A stretch of DNA of 64,000 nucleotides from Leeia aquatica (lineage in GTDB: Bacteria; Pseudomonadota; Gammaproteobacteria; Burkholderiales; Leeiaceae): NCBI RefSeq assembly GCF_012641365.1, contig NZ_JABAIM010000001.1, positions 372,001 to 436,000 on the forward strand, read 5' to 3'. Below the pieces are notes generated by a model. It had not been told where the DNA came from. It saw nothing but the letters and a program-made list of their open reading frames with translations, and searched no databases. Position 1 is the stretch's first letter. Every line of letters starts with the position of its first letter. Below, one piece after another: positions 44,613 through 54,786 of this stretch. The position numbers and the translations under genes are program-made.

Positions 44613-45815
44613 ATGTTTGCTGATCGCGTCCTCTCCGGCATGCGCCCCACTGGCGCCCTGCACCTCGGCCACTATCATGGTGTGCTGAAGAACTGGGCCA
44701 AGCTGCAGAGCGAGTACGACTGTTACTTTATGGTGGCGGACTGGCATGCGCTGACCACCAATTACGACAATGTGCAGATCATTGAAAACAGCGTCTGGGA
44801 AATGGTGATTGACTGGCTGGCGGCCGGTGTCGACCCGAACCAGGCCACCCTGTTCATCCAGAGCCGGGTGCCGGAGCACGCCGAGCTGCACCTGCTGCTG
44901 TCAATGGTTACCCCCAATGGCTGGCTGGAACGGATGCCCACCTACAAGGACCAGCAGCAGCAACTGAGCCAGAAAGACCTGAATACTTACGGCTTTCTTG
45001 GCTACCCGCTGCTGCAGGCGGCAGACATCCTGATCTACCGGGGCAATATGGTGCCAGTGGGTGAAGATCAGGTGCCGCACGTGGAATTCACCCGCGAGAT
45101 TGCGCGCCGCTTCAATCACTTGTTTGGCAAGGAACCGGATTACCAGCAGAAAGCCGAAGCCGCCATCAAGAAACTGGGCGGCAAGAAGGGCAAGCTGTAT
45201 GACGAGCTGCGTACCCGCTACCAGCAAGAAGGCGATGGTGAAGCGCTGGAAGCAGGCCGCGCCCTGCTGGAAGACGCGCAAAACCTGAGCCTGGGCGACC
45301 GTGAGCGGCTGTATGGCTACCTGGAAGGCGGCGGCAAGATGATCCTGCCGGAGTCACAACCGCTGCTGACCGCCGCCTCCAAGATGCCGGGGCTGGATGG
45401 CCGCAAGATGTCCAAGTCCTATCAGAATACCGTCACCCTGCGCGATACACCGGAGACGGTGGCGAAAAAGGTCAAGCAGATGCCGACCGATCCGTCACGC
45501 GTGCGCCGTACCGACCCCGGCAACCCGGAGAAATGCCCGGTGTGGCAGCTGCATCAGGTCTACAGCGACGATCAGGTGAAGAACTGGGTGCAGCAAGGCT
45601 GTACCAGCGCCGGTATCGGCTGTATCGAATGCAAGCAGCCGGTGATCGACAGCATGGTGGCGGAGCAGAAGCCGATGCAGGAACGGGCACAAATGTACCA
45701 GGATGACCCGACGCTGGTACGCAACATCATCGCCGATGGTTGCGAGCGCGCACGCAAGGTAGCACAGGAAACCATGCGTGACGTGCGCGAGGCGATGGGC
45801 CTGCTGTACAGCTAA
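44613..45815 (+). CDS. trpS: Tryptophanyl-tRNA synthetase
   Basis: 400 residues, longer than the 334 of E. coli TrpS. The class I motifs are HLGH in GALHLGHYHGV and KMSKS near residue 268; GEDQVPHVEFTREIARRFN binds tryptophan/ATP. The extra length includes a central insertion (about 185-230, KKLGGKKGKLYDELRTRYQQ) and a C-terminal CTSAGIGCIECKQP, both seen in betaproteobacterial forms. Charging of tRNA-Trp links this gene to the putative trp attenuator at 5.9 kb. Confidence 0.96.
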   Translation: MFADRVLSGMRPTGALHLGHYHGVLKNWAKLQSEYDCYFMVADWHALTTNYDNVQIIENSVWEMVIDWLAAGVDPNQATLFIQSRVPEHAELHLLLSMVTPNGWLERMPTYKDQQQQLSQKDLNTYGFLGYPLLQAADILIYRGNMVPVGEDQVPHVEFTREIARRFNHLFGKEPDYQQKAEAAIKKLGGKKGKLYDELRTRYQQEGDGEALEAGRALLEDAQNLSLGDRERLYGYLEGGGKMILPESQPLLTAASKMPGLDGRKMSKSYQNTVTLRDTPETVAKKVKQMPTDPSRVRRTDPGNPEKCPVWQLHQVYSDDQVKNWVQQGCTSAGIGCIECKQPVIDSMVAEQKPMQERAQMYQDDPTLVRNIIADGCERARKVAQETMRDVREAMGLLYS

Positions 45816-45824
45816 CGGTCCACC

Positions 45825-46625
45825 GTGAATCAGCTCGCCTTCCCGACGCCCGTGGCCGAGCCGCTGGCGCAAGTGCGCGGCGAGCCGTTTCACGACATAC
45901 CGCTGGACCTGTTCATTCCGCCGGATGCCCTGCGGGTATTTCTGGAGGCCTTTGAAGGCCCGCTCGATTTGTTGCTGTACCTGATTCGTCGCCAGAATGT
46001 TGATGTACTCGACATTCCGATGGCCAGCCTCACGGCACAGTACATGGAATACGTCGAAGCGATGAAGGTGCAGCAGCTGGAGCTGGCGGCAGAATACCTG
46101 CTGATGGCGGCGGTACTGATCGAGATCAAGTCCCGCCTGCTGTTGCCGCGCCCCGCCGTGCTGACGGAAGATGGCATCGAGGAAGACCCGCGTGCGGCGC
46201 TGGTACGCCGCCTGCTGGAGTATGAGCAGATCAAGGCAGCAGCCTTTCGACTGGATCAATTGCCACAGGCCGAGCGGGATTTTCAGTGGGTGGAGGTGTG
46301 GCTGCAGCGTACCGCCGTGATCCAGCTGCCGGATGTTCACCCGGCAGACCTGCTGGAAGCCTGGCAGTATATTGCGCGCCGTGCCCGCCTGAACCGCCAC
46401 CATCAGGTGTCGAAAGAGGGCCTGTCGGTACGGCAGCGGATGAGTGAACTGCTCAAACGCCTGCAGCGTGAACTGTACACCCCGTTTGTGGACCTGTTCG
46501 ATACCGCAGCCGGGGTGGCCGATCTGGTGGTCAGTTTTCTGGCCTTGCTGGAGTTGTGCAAAGAGCGCCTAGTACAGATCGCACAAAGCGAGCCGTATCA
46601 ACCAATCTACGCTAAGCTGGTATAG
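45825..46625 (+). CDS. scpA: Segregation and condensation protein A
   Basis: 266 residues starting with GTG at 45825. Kleisin-family Scp[54 protein letters not shown]. It bridges SMC heads with ScpB in chromosome condensation. The first 35 residues are an extra N-terminal segment. It starts 9 bases after trpS and is followed by scpB. Confidence 0.95.
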   Translation: MNQLAFPTPVAEPLAQVRGEPFHDIPLDLFIPPDALRVFLEAFEGPLDLLLYLIRRQNVDVLDIPMASLTAQYMEYVEAMKVQQLELAAEYLLMAAVLIEIKSRLLLPRPAVLTEDGIEEDPRAALVRRLLEYEQIKAAAFRLDQLPQAERDFQWVEVWLQRTAVIQLPDVHPADLLEAWQYIARRARLNRHHQVSKEGLSVRQRMSELLKRLQRELYTPFVDLFDTAAGVADLVVSFLALLELCKERLVQIAQSEPYQPIYAKLV

Positions 46626-46635
46626 TGCCGCACCG

Positions 46636-47187
46636 ATGGATAGTCTCAACCACGCCCGCCTGATTCTGGAGACTGTGCTGCTGTCCAGCGCACAGCCGCT
46701 GACGCTGGCACAACTGAAGCAGGTGCTGGGCGACGGTCTGGAGCAGGCGGTCATCCGCAGGTTGCTGACCGATTTGCAGCAGGCCTGGCAAGGCCGGGGC
46801 GTGGAGCTGGTACAACTGGCCGAGGGCTGGCGTTTTCGCACCCGGCCGGAGTTCCAGCCGTATCTGGACCGGCTGAACCCGGAAAAGCCGCCCCGCTACT
46901 CGCGGGCCGTGCTGGAGACGCTGGCGGTGATCGCCTATCGGCAACCGGTAACCCGTGGCGATATCGAAGCGATACGCGGGGTGTCGGTCGCCAGCACCAT
47001 CATCCAGTCGCTGCAAGCGCGCGGCTGGATTGAAACCGTTGGACATCGTGATGTACCGGGGCGGCCTGCCTTGCTGGCGACCACCCCACAGTTTTTGAGT
47101 GATCTGAATTTACGCAGTTTGAGTGAGCTTCCCCCGCTGGATGACCTCGAGCAGCTCACCCATCAGGAAAGTTTGCCTCATGTCTAA
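46636..47187 (+). CDS. scpB: Segregation and condensation protein B
   Basis: 183 residues with two winged-helix domains: [35 protein letters not shown] and [40 protein letters not shown]. It pairs with ScpA and SMC. It lies 10 bases after scpA and overlaps the start of rluB by 8 bases. Confidence 0.95.
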   Translation: MDSLNHARLILETVLLSSAQPLTLAQLKQVLGDGLEQAVIRRLLTDLQQAWQGRGVELVQLAEGWRFRTRPEFQPYLDRLNPEKPPRYSRAVLETLAVIAYRQPVTRGDIEAIRGVSVASTIIQSLQARGWIETVGHRDVPGRPALLATTPQFLSDLNLRSLSELPPLDDLEQLTHQESLPHV

Positions 47188-48394
47188 GTCTTCGCGTCCG
47201 GCTGCGGCCCGACAACCCGTCCGTCAGGCTGGCAGCCGTCAGCAGCGTCGGCCAGCTGCCAACAGCGGTCAGGCCCCGGCCGACACGTCCACGCCACGCG
47301 CACGCGGCGGCCAAGCCGCTGCCAGCAAGGCCAGCTACGGCACCCCGACCGGCGGCTACGGCCAGCGCAGTGACCGCCGTAGCCAGCCCACCCCACGCCC
47401 CGCCACCACCGAGGAAGAGGGCCAGCGCCCACGCAAACCGGCAGTGGTGGAGGTGGGCGACGCACCGGCCCTCAAGCGGGGCGGTCGCCGCCCACCGCGC
47501 AGTGCCGACATCGAGATCATCGGCAAGCGCGCCCCGGCCCAATTACGCACCGGCAGCAGCAAGAGCAGCACCCCGGACAAGGCACGCCGGGTCACCCTGG
47601 TGCGGCGCAGTGAGAAAGACCTGCAACAGCCCAAGCAGAAAGTGCAGCTGGACCAGGAACCGGTACGCTTGCAAAAAGCGCTGGCGCAGGCGGGCCTTGG
47701 CTCACGCCGGGACATGGATGCCTTGGTCGAGGCTGGTCGGGTGACCGTCAACGGGCAGCCTGCCACGCCAGGCACCCGGGTCACGCCGGAAGACATGGTA
47801 CGGGTGGATGGCAAAGCGGTTCGCCTACGAGCACAAAACCGCTTGCCGCGTATCCTGATGTACCACAAGCAGGAAGGCGAGCTGGTCACCCGCGATGACC
47901 CGGAAGGCCGCGTGACGGTGTTTTCGCGCCTGCCACGGGTACAGGGCAGTTTCTGGACCGTGGTCGGTCGGCTGGACTACAACACCAGCGGTCTGCTGCT
48001 GTTTACTACCTCGGGCGATCTGGCCAACCGCCTCACCCACCCGCGCTTTGAAGTCGAGCGCGAGTATGCGGTACGGGTGTTTGGTGAGCTCACCGACGAA
48101 CAGAAAAAGGCGCTGACCACCGGCGTACAGCTGGAAGACGGCCCAGCCCGGTTTGATGTGCTGGTGGATCAGGGGGGCGAAGGGCTGAACCACTGGTACA
48201 AGGTGATTCTCAAGGAAGGCCGCAACCGCGAAGTGCGCCGCATGTTCGAGCATTTCGGCCTGACGGTCAGCCGCCTGATGCGGGTGCGCTTTGGCCCGCT
48301 GGGTCTGCCGCCACGGCTAAAGCGCGGTACCTGGGCCGAACTGGACGACGACCAGGTGCTGGCCATCATGCGCTGGGCCAAGCTGGTCGACTGA
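47180..48394 (+). CDS. rluB: 23S rRNA pseudouridine synthase B
   Basis: 404 residues from ATG 47180. The first 150 residues are a Arg/Ser/Ala/Gly-rich, probably disordered basic tail. It is followed by an S4 RNA-binding domain ([34 protein letters not shown]) and an RsuA-family catalytic core with the active Asp in [15 protein letters not shown]. It makes pseudouridine 2605 in 23S rRNA. The ATG overlaps the scpB stop; the scpAB-rluB order is a common proteobacterial cluster. Confidence 0.93.
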   Translation: MSKSSRPAAARQPVRQAGSRQQRRPAANSGQAPADTSTPRARGGQAAASKASYGTPTGGYGQRSDRRSQPTPRPATTEEEGQRPRKPAVVEVGDAPALKRGGRRPPRSADIEIIGKRAPAQLRTGSSKSSTPDKARRVTLVRRSEKDLQQPKQKVQLDQEPVRLQKALAQAGLGSRRDMDALVEAGRVTVNGQPATPGTRVTPEDMVRVDGKAVRLRAQNRLPRILMYHKQEGELVTRDDPEGRVTVFSRLPRVQGSFWTVVGRLDYNTSGLLLFTTSGDLANRLTHPRFEVEREYAVRVFGELTDEQKKALTTGVQLEDGPARFDVLVDQGGEGLNHWYKVILKEGRNREVRRMFEHFGLTVSRLMRVRFGPLGLPPRLKRGTWAELDDDQVLAIMRWAKLVD

Positions 48395-48398
48395 GCCC

Positions 48399-49553
48399 AT
48401 GGATCAGCCGGCGCTGACCCCAGCCGAGCTGCAGCAGGCGTTCGCGCTCTTCAATGCAACGTCGGTACAGCTGACCCAGCAGTTTGAAACCTTGCAGCAG
48501 CAAGTCAGCCACCTGAGTGAAGAGCTGGCGGCCAGCAACCAGGCCTTGCAGCAGCAGCTGGTAGAAAAGGATGCGCTGGCCCGTCGCGTCTCCTCGCTGC
48601 TGGCGGCGCTGCCTGCCGGAGTGCTGGAGCTGGATGCCGAGGGCGTGATTACCGCGGCCAACTGGGCGGCCGAGCAATGGTTCGGGCCGAACCTGCCCAG
48701 CCAGCGCTGGCTGGATGTGGCGGTCAAGCACCTGCGCCCCACCCTCTCTCCCGAAGAATGGGAATTGCTGGATGGGCTGGGGCAGCACCGCGCCCGCCTC
48801 GCCATCCAGACCACCGCAGGCGCGAATGGTGAAGGGCAGATACTGCTGATCACCGACCTGACCGGCCACTACCTGCTGCAACAGCAACTGGAGCAGCACA
48901 AGAAGCTCGCCGCGATGGGGGAAATGGCGGCAGGCCTGGCCCACCAGCTGCGCACACCGCTGGCCACCGCCCTGCTCTATGTAAGCCACCTGGGTAATCC
49001 ACAACTGCCGGATGCGCAGCGGCAGAAGTTTACCGAGAAAACCACCGCCCGCCTGCACGATCTGGAAGGCCTGATTGCCGACATGCTGTTGTTTGTGCGC
49101 GGCAGTAATCACGAGCAGGAGGCCTTTGATGCTGGCCCGGTGCTGCAGGATGCCCTCGCCACCGTGCTGCCTCACGCCCAGGCACGCCAATGCCAGCTCG
49201 ACAGCCCGGCAGCCCTGCCACCGATACCCCTGACCGGCAGCCGCACCGCCTTGCAAGGTGCGGTCATCAACCTGCTGGAAAACGCCGTCAGCTTTGCGCA
49301 GCACGCCGTCACCCTGGAAGTCAGGTTACTCAATGGCTGGTTGTACCTGCACATCAGCGACGACGGCCCCGGCATCCCGCCCGAGCAACAATCCCGTGTC
49401 TTTGAACCCTTCTTTACCACCCGCAACGAAGGCACCGGCCTTGGGCTCGCCATCGTCAAACGGGTGGCGGAAGACCATGGTGGTGCCGTCAGCCTCCACA
49501 GCACACCGAATCAGGGTTGCCGCTTCGAAGTCGTATTGCCACTGCGAGCCTAG
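48399..49553 (+). CDS. Sensor histidine kinase, FlrB/FleS-like
   Basis: 384 residues without membrane segments: a coiled coil (about 25-70), a PAS-like domain (LLAALPAGVLELDAEGVITAANWAAEQWF), then HisKA with the H-box GLAHQLRTPLA, whose HQ pair is typical of FlrB/FleS rather than HE of NtrB, and HATPase (NLLENAVSFA, DDGPGIPPEQQ, GTGLGLAIVK). It would phosphorylate an FlrC-type regulator; the likely partner lies at 35317-36648. It follows rluB by 4 bases, so it may share its transcript. Confidence 0.87.
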   Translation: MDQPALTPAELQQAFALFNATSVQLTQQFETLQQQVSHLSEELAASNQALQQQLVEKDALARRVSSLLAALPAGVLELDAEGVITAANWAAEQWFGPNLPSQRWLDVAVKHLRPTLSPEEWELLDGLGQHRARLAIQTTAGANGEGQILLITDLTGHYLLQQQLEQHKKLAAMGEMAAGLAHQLRTPLATALLYVSHLGNPQLPDAQRQKFTEKTTARLHDLEGLIADMLLFVRGSNHEQEAFDAGPVLQDALATVLPHAQARQCQLDSPAALPPIPLTGSRTALQGAVINLLENAVSFAQHAVTLEVRLLNGWLYLHISDDGPGIPPEQQSRVFEPFFTTRNEGTGLGLAIVKRVAEDHGGAVSLHSTPNQGCRFEVVLPLRA

Positions 49554-49574
49554 TCTCGCAATCGCGCAATAGAC

Positions 49575-50195
49575 CTATGCCCAGAAGCCATACGCCATGG
49601 CCAGTGCCATGCCCAGAATGACCACCGCTGACAACTTATGCAGCACAGCCTGATAGCGGTTGAAACGTGCCACCACCCTTGGCCGGGTAAACAGCCAGAC
49701 CACGCAGGCATCCCAAGCCAGCACCAGGCTGGGCATCCAGATGGCTGCCGTCAGCTGCACCGCATCACTGGCATGATGGGTGTGCAGGGCCGCGAACAGT
49801 GCGGCATAGAACAGGCCATTCTTCGGGTTGAGCATGCCGGAGCTGAAACCCAGCAGAAAGGCGCGGCGTTCCCCGCCAGACATCACCCCCTTCACCCCCA
49901 CCACCACCGGCTGCAAACCGGCGGTCAGGAAAGCATGTGACAGCCATAGCAGGTAGACCACCCCACCCCAGTACAACAGCACATAGGCCACCGTGTGGCT
50001 CTCCAGCCCACGAACACCCAGCGCCGCCATCGCGACATACATCGCATTGGCGAGCGTGATGCCGAGCGTGGTCCATAACCCGGCACGGACACCCCGACTC
50101 GTCGCCGTGTTCAGCAGCAGGAAGAAATCTGGCCCCGGGCTGAGCAAGGCCAGGAAATGTGTCCCCACTGCCAGCAAAAACAATTGCCATTCCAT
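49575..50195 (-). CDS. LysE/RhtB-family amino-acid exporter
   Basis: 206 residues, six hydrophobic segments. The family opening is FLLAVGTHFLALLSPGPDFFLLLNTATSRG and the mid motif is GFSSGMLNPKNGLFYAALF. It exports amino acids or related metabolites. The AraC gene 400 bases upstream on the same strand may control it, as in other LysE loci. Confidence 0.92.
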   Translation of the reverse strand: MEWQLFLLAVGTHFLALLSPGPDFFLLLNTATSRGVRAGLWTTLGITLANAMYVAMAALGVRGLESHTVAYVLLYWGGVVYLLWLSHAFLTAGLQPVVVGVKGVMSGGERRAFLLGFSSGMLNPKNGLFYAALFAALHTHHASDAVQLTAAIWMPSLVLAWDACVVWLFTRPRVVARFNRYQAVLHKLSAVVILGMALAMAYGFWA

Positions 50196-50276
50196 ACAGA
50201 CCTCCTCGCAAGAAAGCCTGATGATAGAAAGGGCAGGCTGATGATTCTTGCAAAAAAGTCCGGCGCAGTCGCCTGC

Positions 50277-50579
50277 TCAGCAGGCGTTGGCGTAGACCTG
50301 CTGGTAATGCTCGACAGTCGGGAACGGGTTGTAGAAGTGATGCAGCAAGGCCCGCCACTGCTGGTACTGGGGCGAACCACGAAAACCGATCGTATGATCT
50401 TCCAGCGTATCCCACCCCACCAGCAAAATGTATTGCGAAGGCTGCTCCATACAGCGCTGCAATTGGTGGTGCCGATAGCCGGGCATGCTGGCGATCAGGG
50501 TGGAGGCTTGGGCAAAGGCTTGTTCAAATGCCGTCTCTTGACCGGGAATGACCTTGAGGATGGCGACTTCCAGAATCAT
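50277..50579 (-). CDS. Antibiotic biosynthesis monooxygenase-domain protein
   Basis: 100 residues of the ABM fold: EVAILKVIPGQETAFEQAFA, MPGYRHHQLQRCMEQPSQYILLVGWDTLEDHTIGFRGSPQYQQW. Heme-degrading or quinol monooxygenases look similar; the substrate is not apparent. It lies 12 bases after the AraC gene and is probably co-transcribed with it. Confidence 0.85.
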   Translation of the reverse strand: MILEVAILKVIPGQETAFEQAFAQASTLIASMPGYRHHQLQRCMEQPSQYILLVGWDTLEDHTIGFRGSPQYQQWRALLHHFYNPFPTVEHYQQVYANAC

Positions 50580-50591
50580 GGTGGTCCTTGT

Positions 50592-51392
50592 CTAGCGATG
50601 CAGCAGCCGTGTGTACTGTTGCGGGGTGACGGCGACCCGCCCCTTGAAGGCGTTGCTGAAATGGCTTTGATCGGTAAACCCCGTTTCCAGTGCCACCGAT
50701 ACCACCGCCTGCTGCTGCGCCAGCAGCTGCTTGGCCTGATTCAGACGCAGGTCGATGATGGCCTGGTGCGGTGTGGAGCCGTAATGTTGCCCATAGGCGG
50801 CCAGCAGACTGCTGCGACTTTTGCCGCTCAGCGCAGCCAATTGCGCCAGGCTCAGCCCTTGTGGCATGGCGGACTGTAGCGTCAGATTGAGTGTTTGCAG
50901 CCAGAGCGGGATCGTCGCCCGCTCGGATGGCGCATGCGGCAGTTGTGCCAGCAGTGCAAGCAAGGTTGCCTGTTTCTGTGCTGCCGTGGTCACCGTACTG
51001 AGTTGGTCGAAAGCTTCATCCACCCGAGTAGCCAGACCTGGACGGTCGTGAGGCTGACACACCGAAAAGGGCAACTCAGCCTGCTCAAGCGATACCGGCC
51101 CGGCGACGGCCAACAAGGCGGGCACATCCAGATACAACATGCGGTAACCCCAGAACTGGTCTGGCCTGGGGTTGCACGAATGCAGCAGGTAGGCCGGGAT
51201 CACCACCACATCACCTGCGCCAAGTGCAATCTCCCGCTGCCCCTTGACCCGCAGGCGGGATTGCCCGGCATCCACTTTGCCTATCGACAATACCGGATGC
51301 GAGTGCGCGCGATAGCAGGCCCGGCTGTTGATGGCCTGCCGCAATTCGTAACAGGGTAGCGCCGGATCGCGCCAGAAGCGGACAGACTCCAT
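50592..51392 (-). CDS. AraC-family regulator
   Basis: 266 residues from ATG 51392. N-terminal cupin (YRAHSHPVLSIGKVDAGQSR, AGDVVVIPAYLLHSCNP) and a C-terminal double helix-turn-helix (MPQGLSLAQLAALSGKSRSS and VSVALETGFTDQSHFSNAFKG). It is likely to act on the downstream monooxygenase and LysE exporter genes. Confidence 0.9.
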   Translation of the reverse strand: MESVRFWRDPALPCYELRQAINSRACYRAHSHPVLSIGKVDAGQSRLRVKGQREIALGAGDVVVIPAYLLHSCNPRPDQFWGYRMLYLDVPALLAVAGPVSLEQAELPFSVCQPHDRPGLATRVDEAFDQLSTVTTAAQKQATLLALLAQLPHAPSERATIPLWLQTLNLTLQSAMPQGLSLAQLAALSGKSRSSLLAAYGQHYGSTPHQAIIDLRLNQAKQLLAQQQAVVSVALETGFTDQSHFSNAFKGRVAVTPQQYTRLLHR

Positions 51393-51397
51393 ACCCG

Positions 51398-51769
51398 TCA
51401 ACCTGGCTCTTTACCCCGCAGCGCCGGGTCTTTGCGACACTGTTGCAAGGGCTTGGCCTGGGTGCTGAGAATGCGCGCAATATCATGACTGCCGGGGATG
51501 GCGATCACGCGCATGCAGGCGCAGCCATGCCCATGGCTACCGTTGGTCGCCACCCATTGCCGCCCACTGAGAGACGGCCAGTCCCCCTCAGCCTGATGCC
51601 CCCCCTGCTCGCTGATCGTCCACTCACCATCGCGGTCGATCAGCCAGGCATTGTTTGGCGTCGGGTTATCAAACCAGCCGCAACGCAACACACCTTGACC
51701 GGCGGCTGATGCTGTCACTGTGAGCATGCCCAGCAGCATCGTCAACACCCATACTTTCTTACCCGGCAT
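51398..51769 (-). CDS. DUF4087 periplasmic protein
   Basis: 123 residues with a signal peptide (VWVLTMLLGMLTVTASAAG). The mature part has the DUF4087 pattern: RCGWFDNPTPNNAWLIDRDG, EWTISEQGGHQAEGDWP, WVATNGSHGHGCACMRV. Function unknown. It ends 5 bases before the AraC gene start at 51392. Confidence 0.8.
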   Translation of the reverse strand: MPGKKVWVLTMLLGMLTVTASAAGQGVLRCGWFDNPTPNNAWLIDRDGEWTISEQGGHQAEGDWPSLSGRQWVATNGSHGHGCACMRVIAIPGSHDIARILSTQAKPLQQCRKDPALRGKEPG

Positions 51770-51816
51770 ACCCTGCTCTCCTGATCACCCAACAGTCATC
51801 CTGCATCGGCGCTTCT

Positions 51817-53901
51817 TCACTCCACTGCTGCCGCGCGAACCTCGACCAGACAGTCATAGAAGGTGGGGGCCGCTCCCAGGTCGGTCAGGGCTTGGCTGGT
51901 GAGTTCGTTAGCATTCTTGCCATCCTTGGCATGCTTGCGCCACCAGATGGACGGAATCACCACCACGCCGGGCCGCACCCGCTCGCTCACTTCCAGCCGC
52001 AATTGCAGGCAGCCCCGGTCGTTGACCACTTCCACCCATTGCTCATGCTGCAATGCGCGGGCGGCAGCATCGTCCGGGTGCATTTCCACGCTGGGCTCAC
52101 CTCGCTTGGGCCACAGTCCCGGCTGGTTGGCAAAGGTGGTGTTGAGGAAGTGGCGTGAGGGGGGGGAGATCATCTGCAAGGGGTAACGTGCAGCCAGCTC
52201 CGGCGTACGCTGCGGGGATTCGTGCGGTGGCTCAAAACCGGGCAGCGGATCCAGCCCTTCGGCAGCCAGCGCTTCCGCGTAGAACTGGCACTTGCCACTG
52301 CGGGTAGGAAACCCGCCCTGTGCAAAGGGTGCATCAGGCAGGTTCAGCTTTTGCCAGCCCTGCGCGCGCAGGCTGGACCACTGGATACCCTCGGTCCAGG
52401 CGTGCGGTTGCAGGGCCTGGGCTGCCAGGGCATCATCGGCGTCCTGAAAACAGGCGTCCTGCCAGCCGCAGTACTGCGCCAGCTGGCGGAAGATGTCGCT
52501 ATTGCTGCGGGCTTCACCCGGCGGCGTGACTGCAGGCAGATTGGCCAGCAGCCAGCTGTGCCCATAAGACTTGTGCAGGTCAACATGCTCCATCTGCATG
52601 GTGGCGGGCAGCAGGATGTCGGCGTAATCCGCGGTATCGGTCTGGAAGTGCTCCAGCACCACGGTAAACAGGTCTTCCCGGGCGAAGCCAGCCACCACCT
52701 TGCCGGATTCCGGTGCCACCGCCACCGGGTTGCTGTTGTAGACCACCACCGCGTCCACCCGGGGGCCAAAGTCGCCCCCGCCCGGATGGGTCAAGGCGTC
52801 ACCGATGGTGCTCATATTGATGGTGCGCGGTTGCGGATCCGGCATCAGGTCCGGGCGTTGCAGGGCGGCGTTGTCGATCGGGAAAAACCCCGAGGTGGAC
52901 ATCAGCATGCCCCCGGCGCGCTGCCGCCATGCCCCGACCAAACTGGGCAGACAGGCTACGGCACGGGTGGCCTGTCCACCGCCCCGGGTACGCTGCATGC
53001 CATAGTTGAGGCGAATGGCCACCGGCTGCTGCTGCCGCACTGCAAGCTCACCATACTCCCGTGCCAGCCGCTCCACTTGCGCCTGCGGGATGCCACACAG
53101 TGCGGCCACCCGCGCCGGCGGGTAGTCCAGAGCCCGCTCACGCAAGGCCTCAAAGCCCTCGGTGTACTGCCGGATATAGTCATGGTCCAGCAGGTCTTCA
53201 CGGATCAGCACATGCATGATGCCGAGCGCCAGTGCGGCATCGGTGCCGGGCAGCAAGGCGACGTGCTCGTCACATTTGTCAGCCGTCAGCGTCCGGTAGG
53301 GATCAATCGCCACCACCCGTGCGCCGCGCCGCTTGGCTTCTTGCACCCGCGTCCAGTAATGCAGGTTGGACGTGATGGAGTTGGTGCCCCACAGCCAGAT
53401 CAGCCGTGCCTCCTGCACAAAGCTCATGTCCATGCCGACACTGGCCCCGTAGGTATGCTTGAGGCCCGCAGCGCCTGCGGAGGCACAGATAGTGCGGTCC
53501 AGCTGGGAGGCACCCAGCTTGTGAAAGAAGCGGGCGGACATGCTGTTACCCTGCACCAGCCCCATGGTGCCGGCGTAACTGTAGGGTAGAATGCGCTGCG
53601 GGTTATCCGCCGCAATCGCCAGCAGGCGTTGGGAGATGGTGGTCAGTGCCTCGTCCCAGCTGATCCGCTCGAAGCGCCCTTCCCCTTTGCGCCCCACCCG
53701 CTTCATCGGGTAGAGCAGGCGATCCGGATGATACAAACGCTCGGCGTAGCGCGACACCTTGGTACACAGTGCACCCTGGGTCGGTGGATGGTCTGGGTCG
53801 CCCGCCACCCGCACCACCTTGCCTTCTTCCACCGTAATGCGCATGGCACAGGTATCGGGGCAATCATGCGGGCAGGCGGCTTGGACAATGGTCTGGCTCA
53901 T
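51817..53901 (-). CDS. Molybdopterin-dependent oxidoreductase (DMSO-reductase family)
   Basis: 694 residues, single subunit. The N-terminal [4Fe-4S] motif is CPHDCPDTCAM with a fourth Cys in GALCTK. Mo-bis-pterin segments include GTNSITSNLHYW, AIDPYRTLTADKCDEHVALLPGTDAALALG, NYGMQRTRGG and YNSNPVAVAPESGKV. There is no Tat signal, so it is cytoplasmic. The Mo ligand is not obvious (a Ser or Cys in RTICASAGAAG is a candidate). No electron-transfer subunit is adjacent. Substrate unknown. Confidence 0.85.
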   Translation of the reverse strand: MSQTIVQAACPHDCPDTCAMRITVEEGKVVRVAGDPDHPPTQGALCTKVSRYAERLYHPDRLLYPMKRVGRKGEGRFERISWDEALTTISQRLLAIAADNPQRILPYSYAGTMGLVQGNSMSARFFHKLGASQLDRTICASAGAAGLKHTYGASVGMDMSFVQEARLIWLWGTNSITSNLHYWTRVQEAKRRGARVVAIDPYRTLTADKCDEHVALLPGTDAALALGIMHVLIREDLLDHDYIRQYTEGFEALRERALDYPPARVAALCGIPQAQVERLAREYGELAVRQQQPVAIRLNYGMQRTRGGGQATRAVACLPSLVGAWRQRAGGMLMSTSGFFPIDNAALQRPDLMPDPQPRTINMSTIGDALTHPGGGDFGPRVDAVVVYNSNPVAVAPESGKVVAGFAREDLFTVVLEHFQTDTADYADILLPATMQMEHVDLHKSYGHSWLLANLPAVTPPGEARSNSDIFRQLAQYCGWQDACFQDADDALAAQALQPHAWTEGIQWSSLRAQGWQKLNLPDAPFAQGGFPTRSGKCQFYAEALAAEGLDPLPGFEPPHESPQRTPELAARYPLQMISPPSRHFLNTTFANQPGLWPKRGEPSVEMHPDDAAARALQHEQWVEVVNDRGCLQLRLEVSERVRPGVVVIPSIWWRKHAKDGKNANELTSQALTDLGAAPTFYDCLVEVRAAAVE

Positions 53902-54033
53902 GCAGCAACTCTCAAGGACGGCGAGGGCAACACCGCATTATTCCGCTTCGGACTACTCGCTGACAAGTCAACCGCTCGCCTTGCCGGCACTATGACGATA
54001 ACATGGTTAATTGACTAGCATAAAGGAGCTCCC

Positions 54034-54435
54034 ATGCGACACCTGCTGACTGCCTTGCTCACCCTGATGGCTTTGTCGAGCCAAGCTGCCCCGCTTGAAG
54101 TCACGCTCAAAGATGGCGAGCGCGTCCGGATCGGAGAACATGGCCCGCTGCTGCAAGCCATGGTATTGGAGGATTCACGCTGCCCGGTGGACGTGCAATG
54201 TATTCAGGCCGGGCAGGTATTGTTGATGCTGGCGGTCAGCCCTGCAGAAGGCACGCCACCCACCATGGTGGCAGTGAGCTGGCCAGACCACAGCCAGCCC
54301 AAATGGCGGGCGCGCTACACCCATCCGGACTATCGCTTTGAGCTGCTGTCACTGGAGCCGAGAGCCTGCACCTCCTGCAAGCTCATGCCCGGCCACACTA
54401 TCCGCTTGCGCATCACGCCCAGAAAGAAACCGTAG
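54034..54435 (+). CDS. Hypothetical secreted protein, 133 aa
   Basis: Signal peptide cleaved after SSQA. The mature part contains EDSRCPVDVQCIQAG, a pattern found in many uncharacterised secreted proteins, and a second Cys pair CTSCKL. AAAGGAG precedes the ATG. No function known. Confidence 0.6.
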   Translation: MRHLLTALLTLMALSSQAAPLEVTLKDGERVRIGEHGPLLQAMVLEDSRCPVDVQCIQAGQVLLMLAVSPAEGTPPTMVAVSWPDHSQPKWRARYTHPDYRFELLSLEPRACTSCKLMPGHTIRLRITPRKKP

Positions 54436-54444
54436 CGCAGCGAC

Positions 54445-54786
54445 TCAAGGTTTCTCGAAGGTGTAGGCGCGACGGATCACCCCGTCTTCCACTTCCCAGA
54501 TCACCACCATAATGATCGGTTCGTCATTGATGCCGACAATACGCTCGTGATCAATCACCTTGCTGCCACAGACAATGCGTTGCAACAGCTCGGCGTGCAG
54601 CTCAGGCTTGTTGAAGCGCTGGCTGGCATAGAAGTCCGCCACCGCTTGCTTGCCGCTCAAGCGGACCGTGCCGGACGGCAGCAGGATCATTTCGATATCG
54701 TCGTGGAAATTGACGATGAAGGCTTGCAGGTCTTTGGCGTTATACGCCTCCAGCTGACGCTGGGCAGGCAGTTCGATGTGATTCAA
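54445..54786 (-). CDS. NTF2-like / SnoaL-type small protein
   Basis: 113 residues with the NTF2 cone pattern: QRQLEAYNAKDLQAFIVNFHDDIEM, GKQAVADFY, VVIWEVEDGVIRRAYTFE. Such proteins can be isomerases, hydrolases or binding proteins. Its ATG overlaps the stop of the RibBA-like gene (ATGA), so the two are coupled. Confidence 0.75.
   Translation of the reverse strand: MNHIELPAQRQLEAYNAKDLQAFIVNFHDDIEMILLPSGTVRLSGKQAVADFYASQRFNKPELHAELLQRIVCGSKVIDHERIVGINDEPIIMVVIWEVEDGVIRRAYTFEKP

Noticed and set aside
52222-53589. 455-residue plus-strand frame
   Set aside because: Antisense to the molybdoenzyme; the translation is His/Gly/Gln-rich without domains, a shadow of a GC-rich gene.
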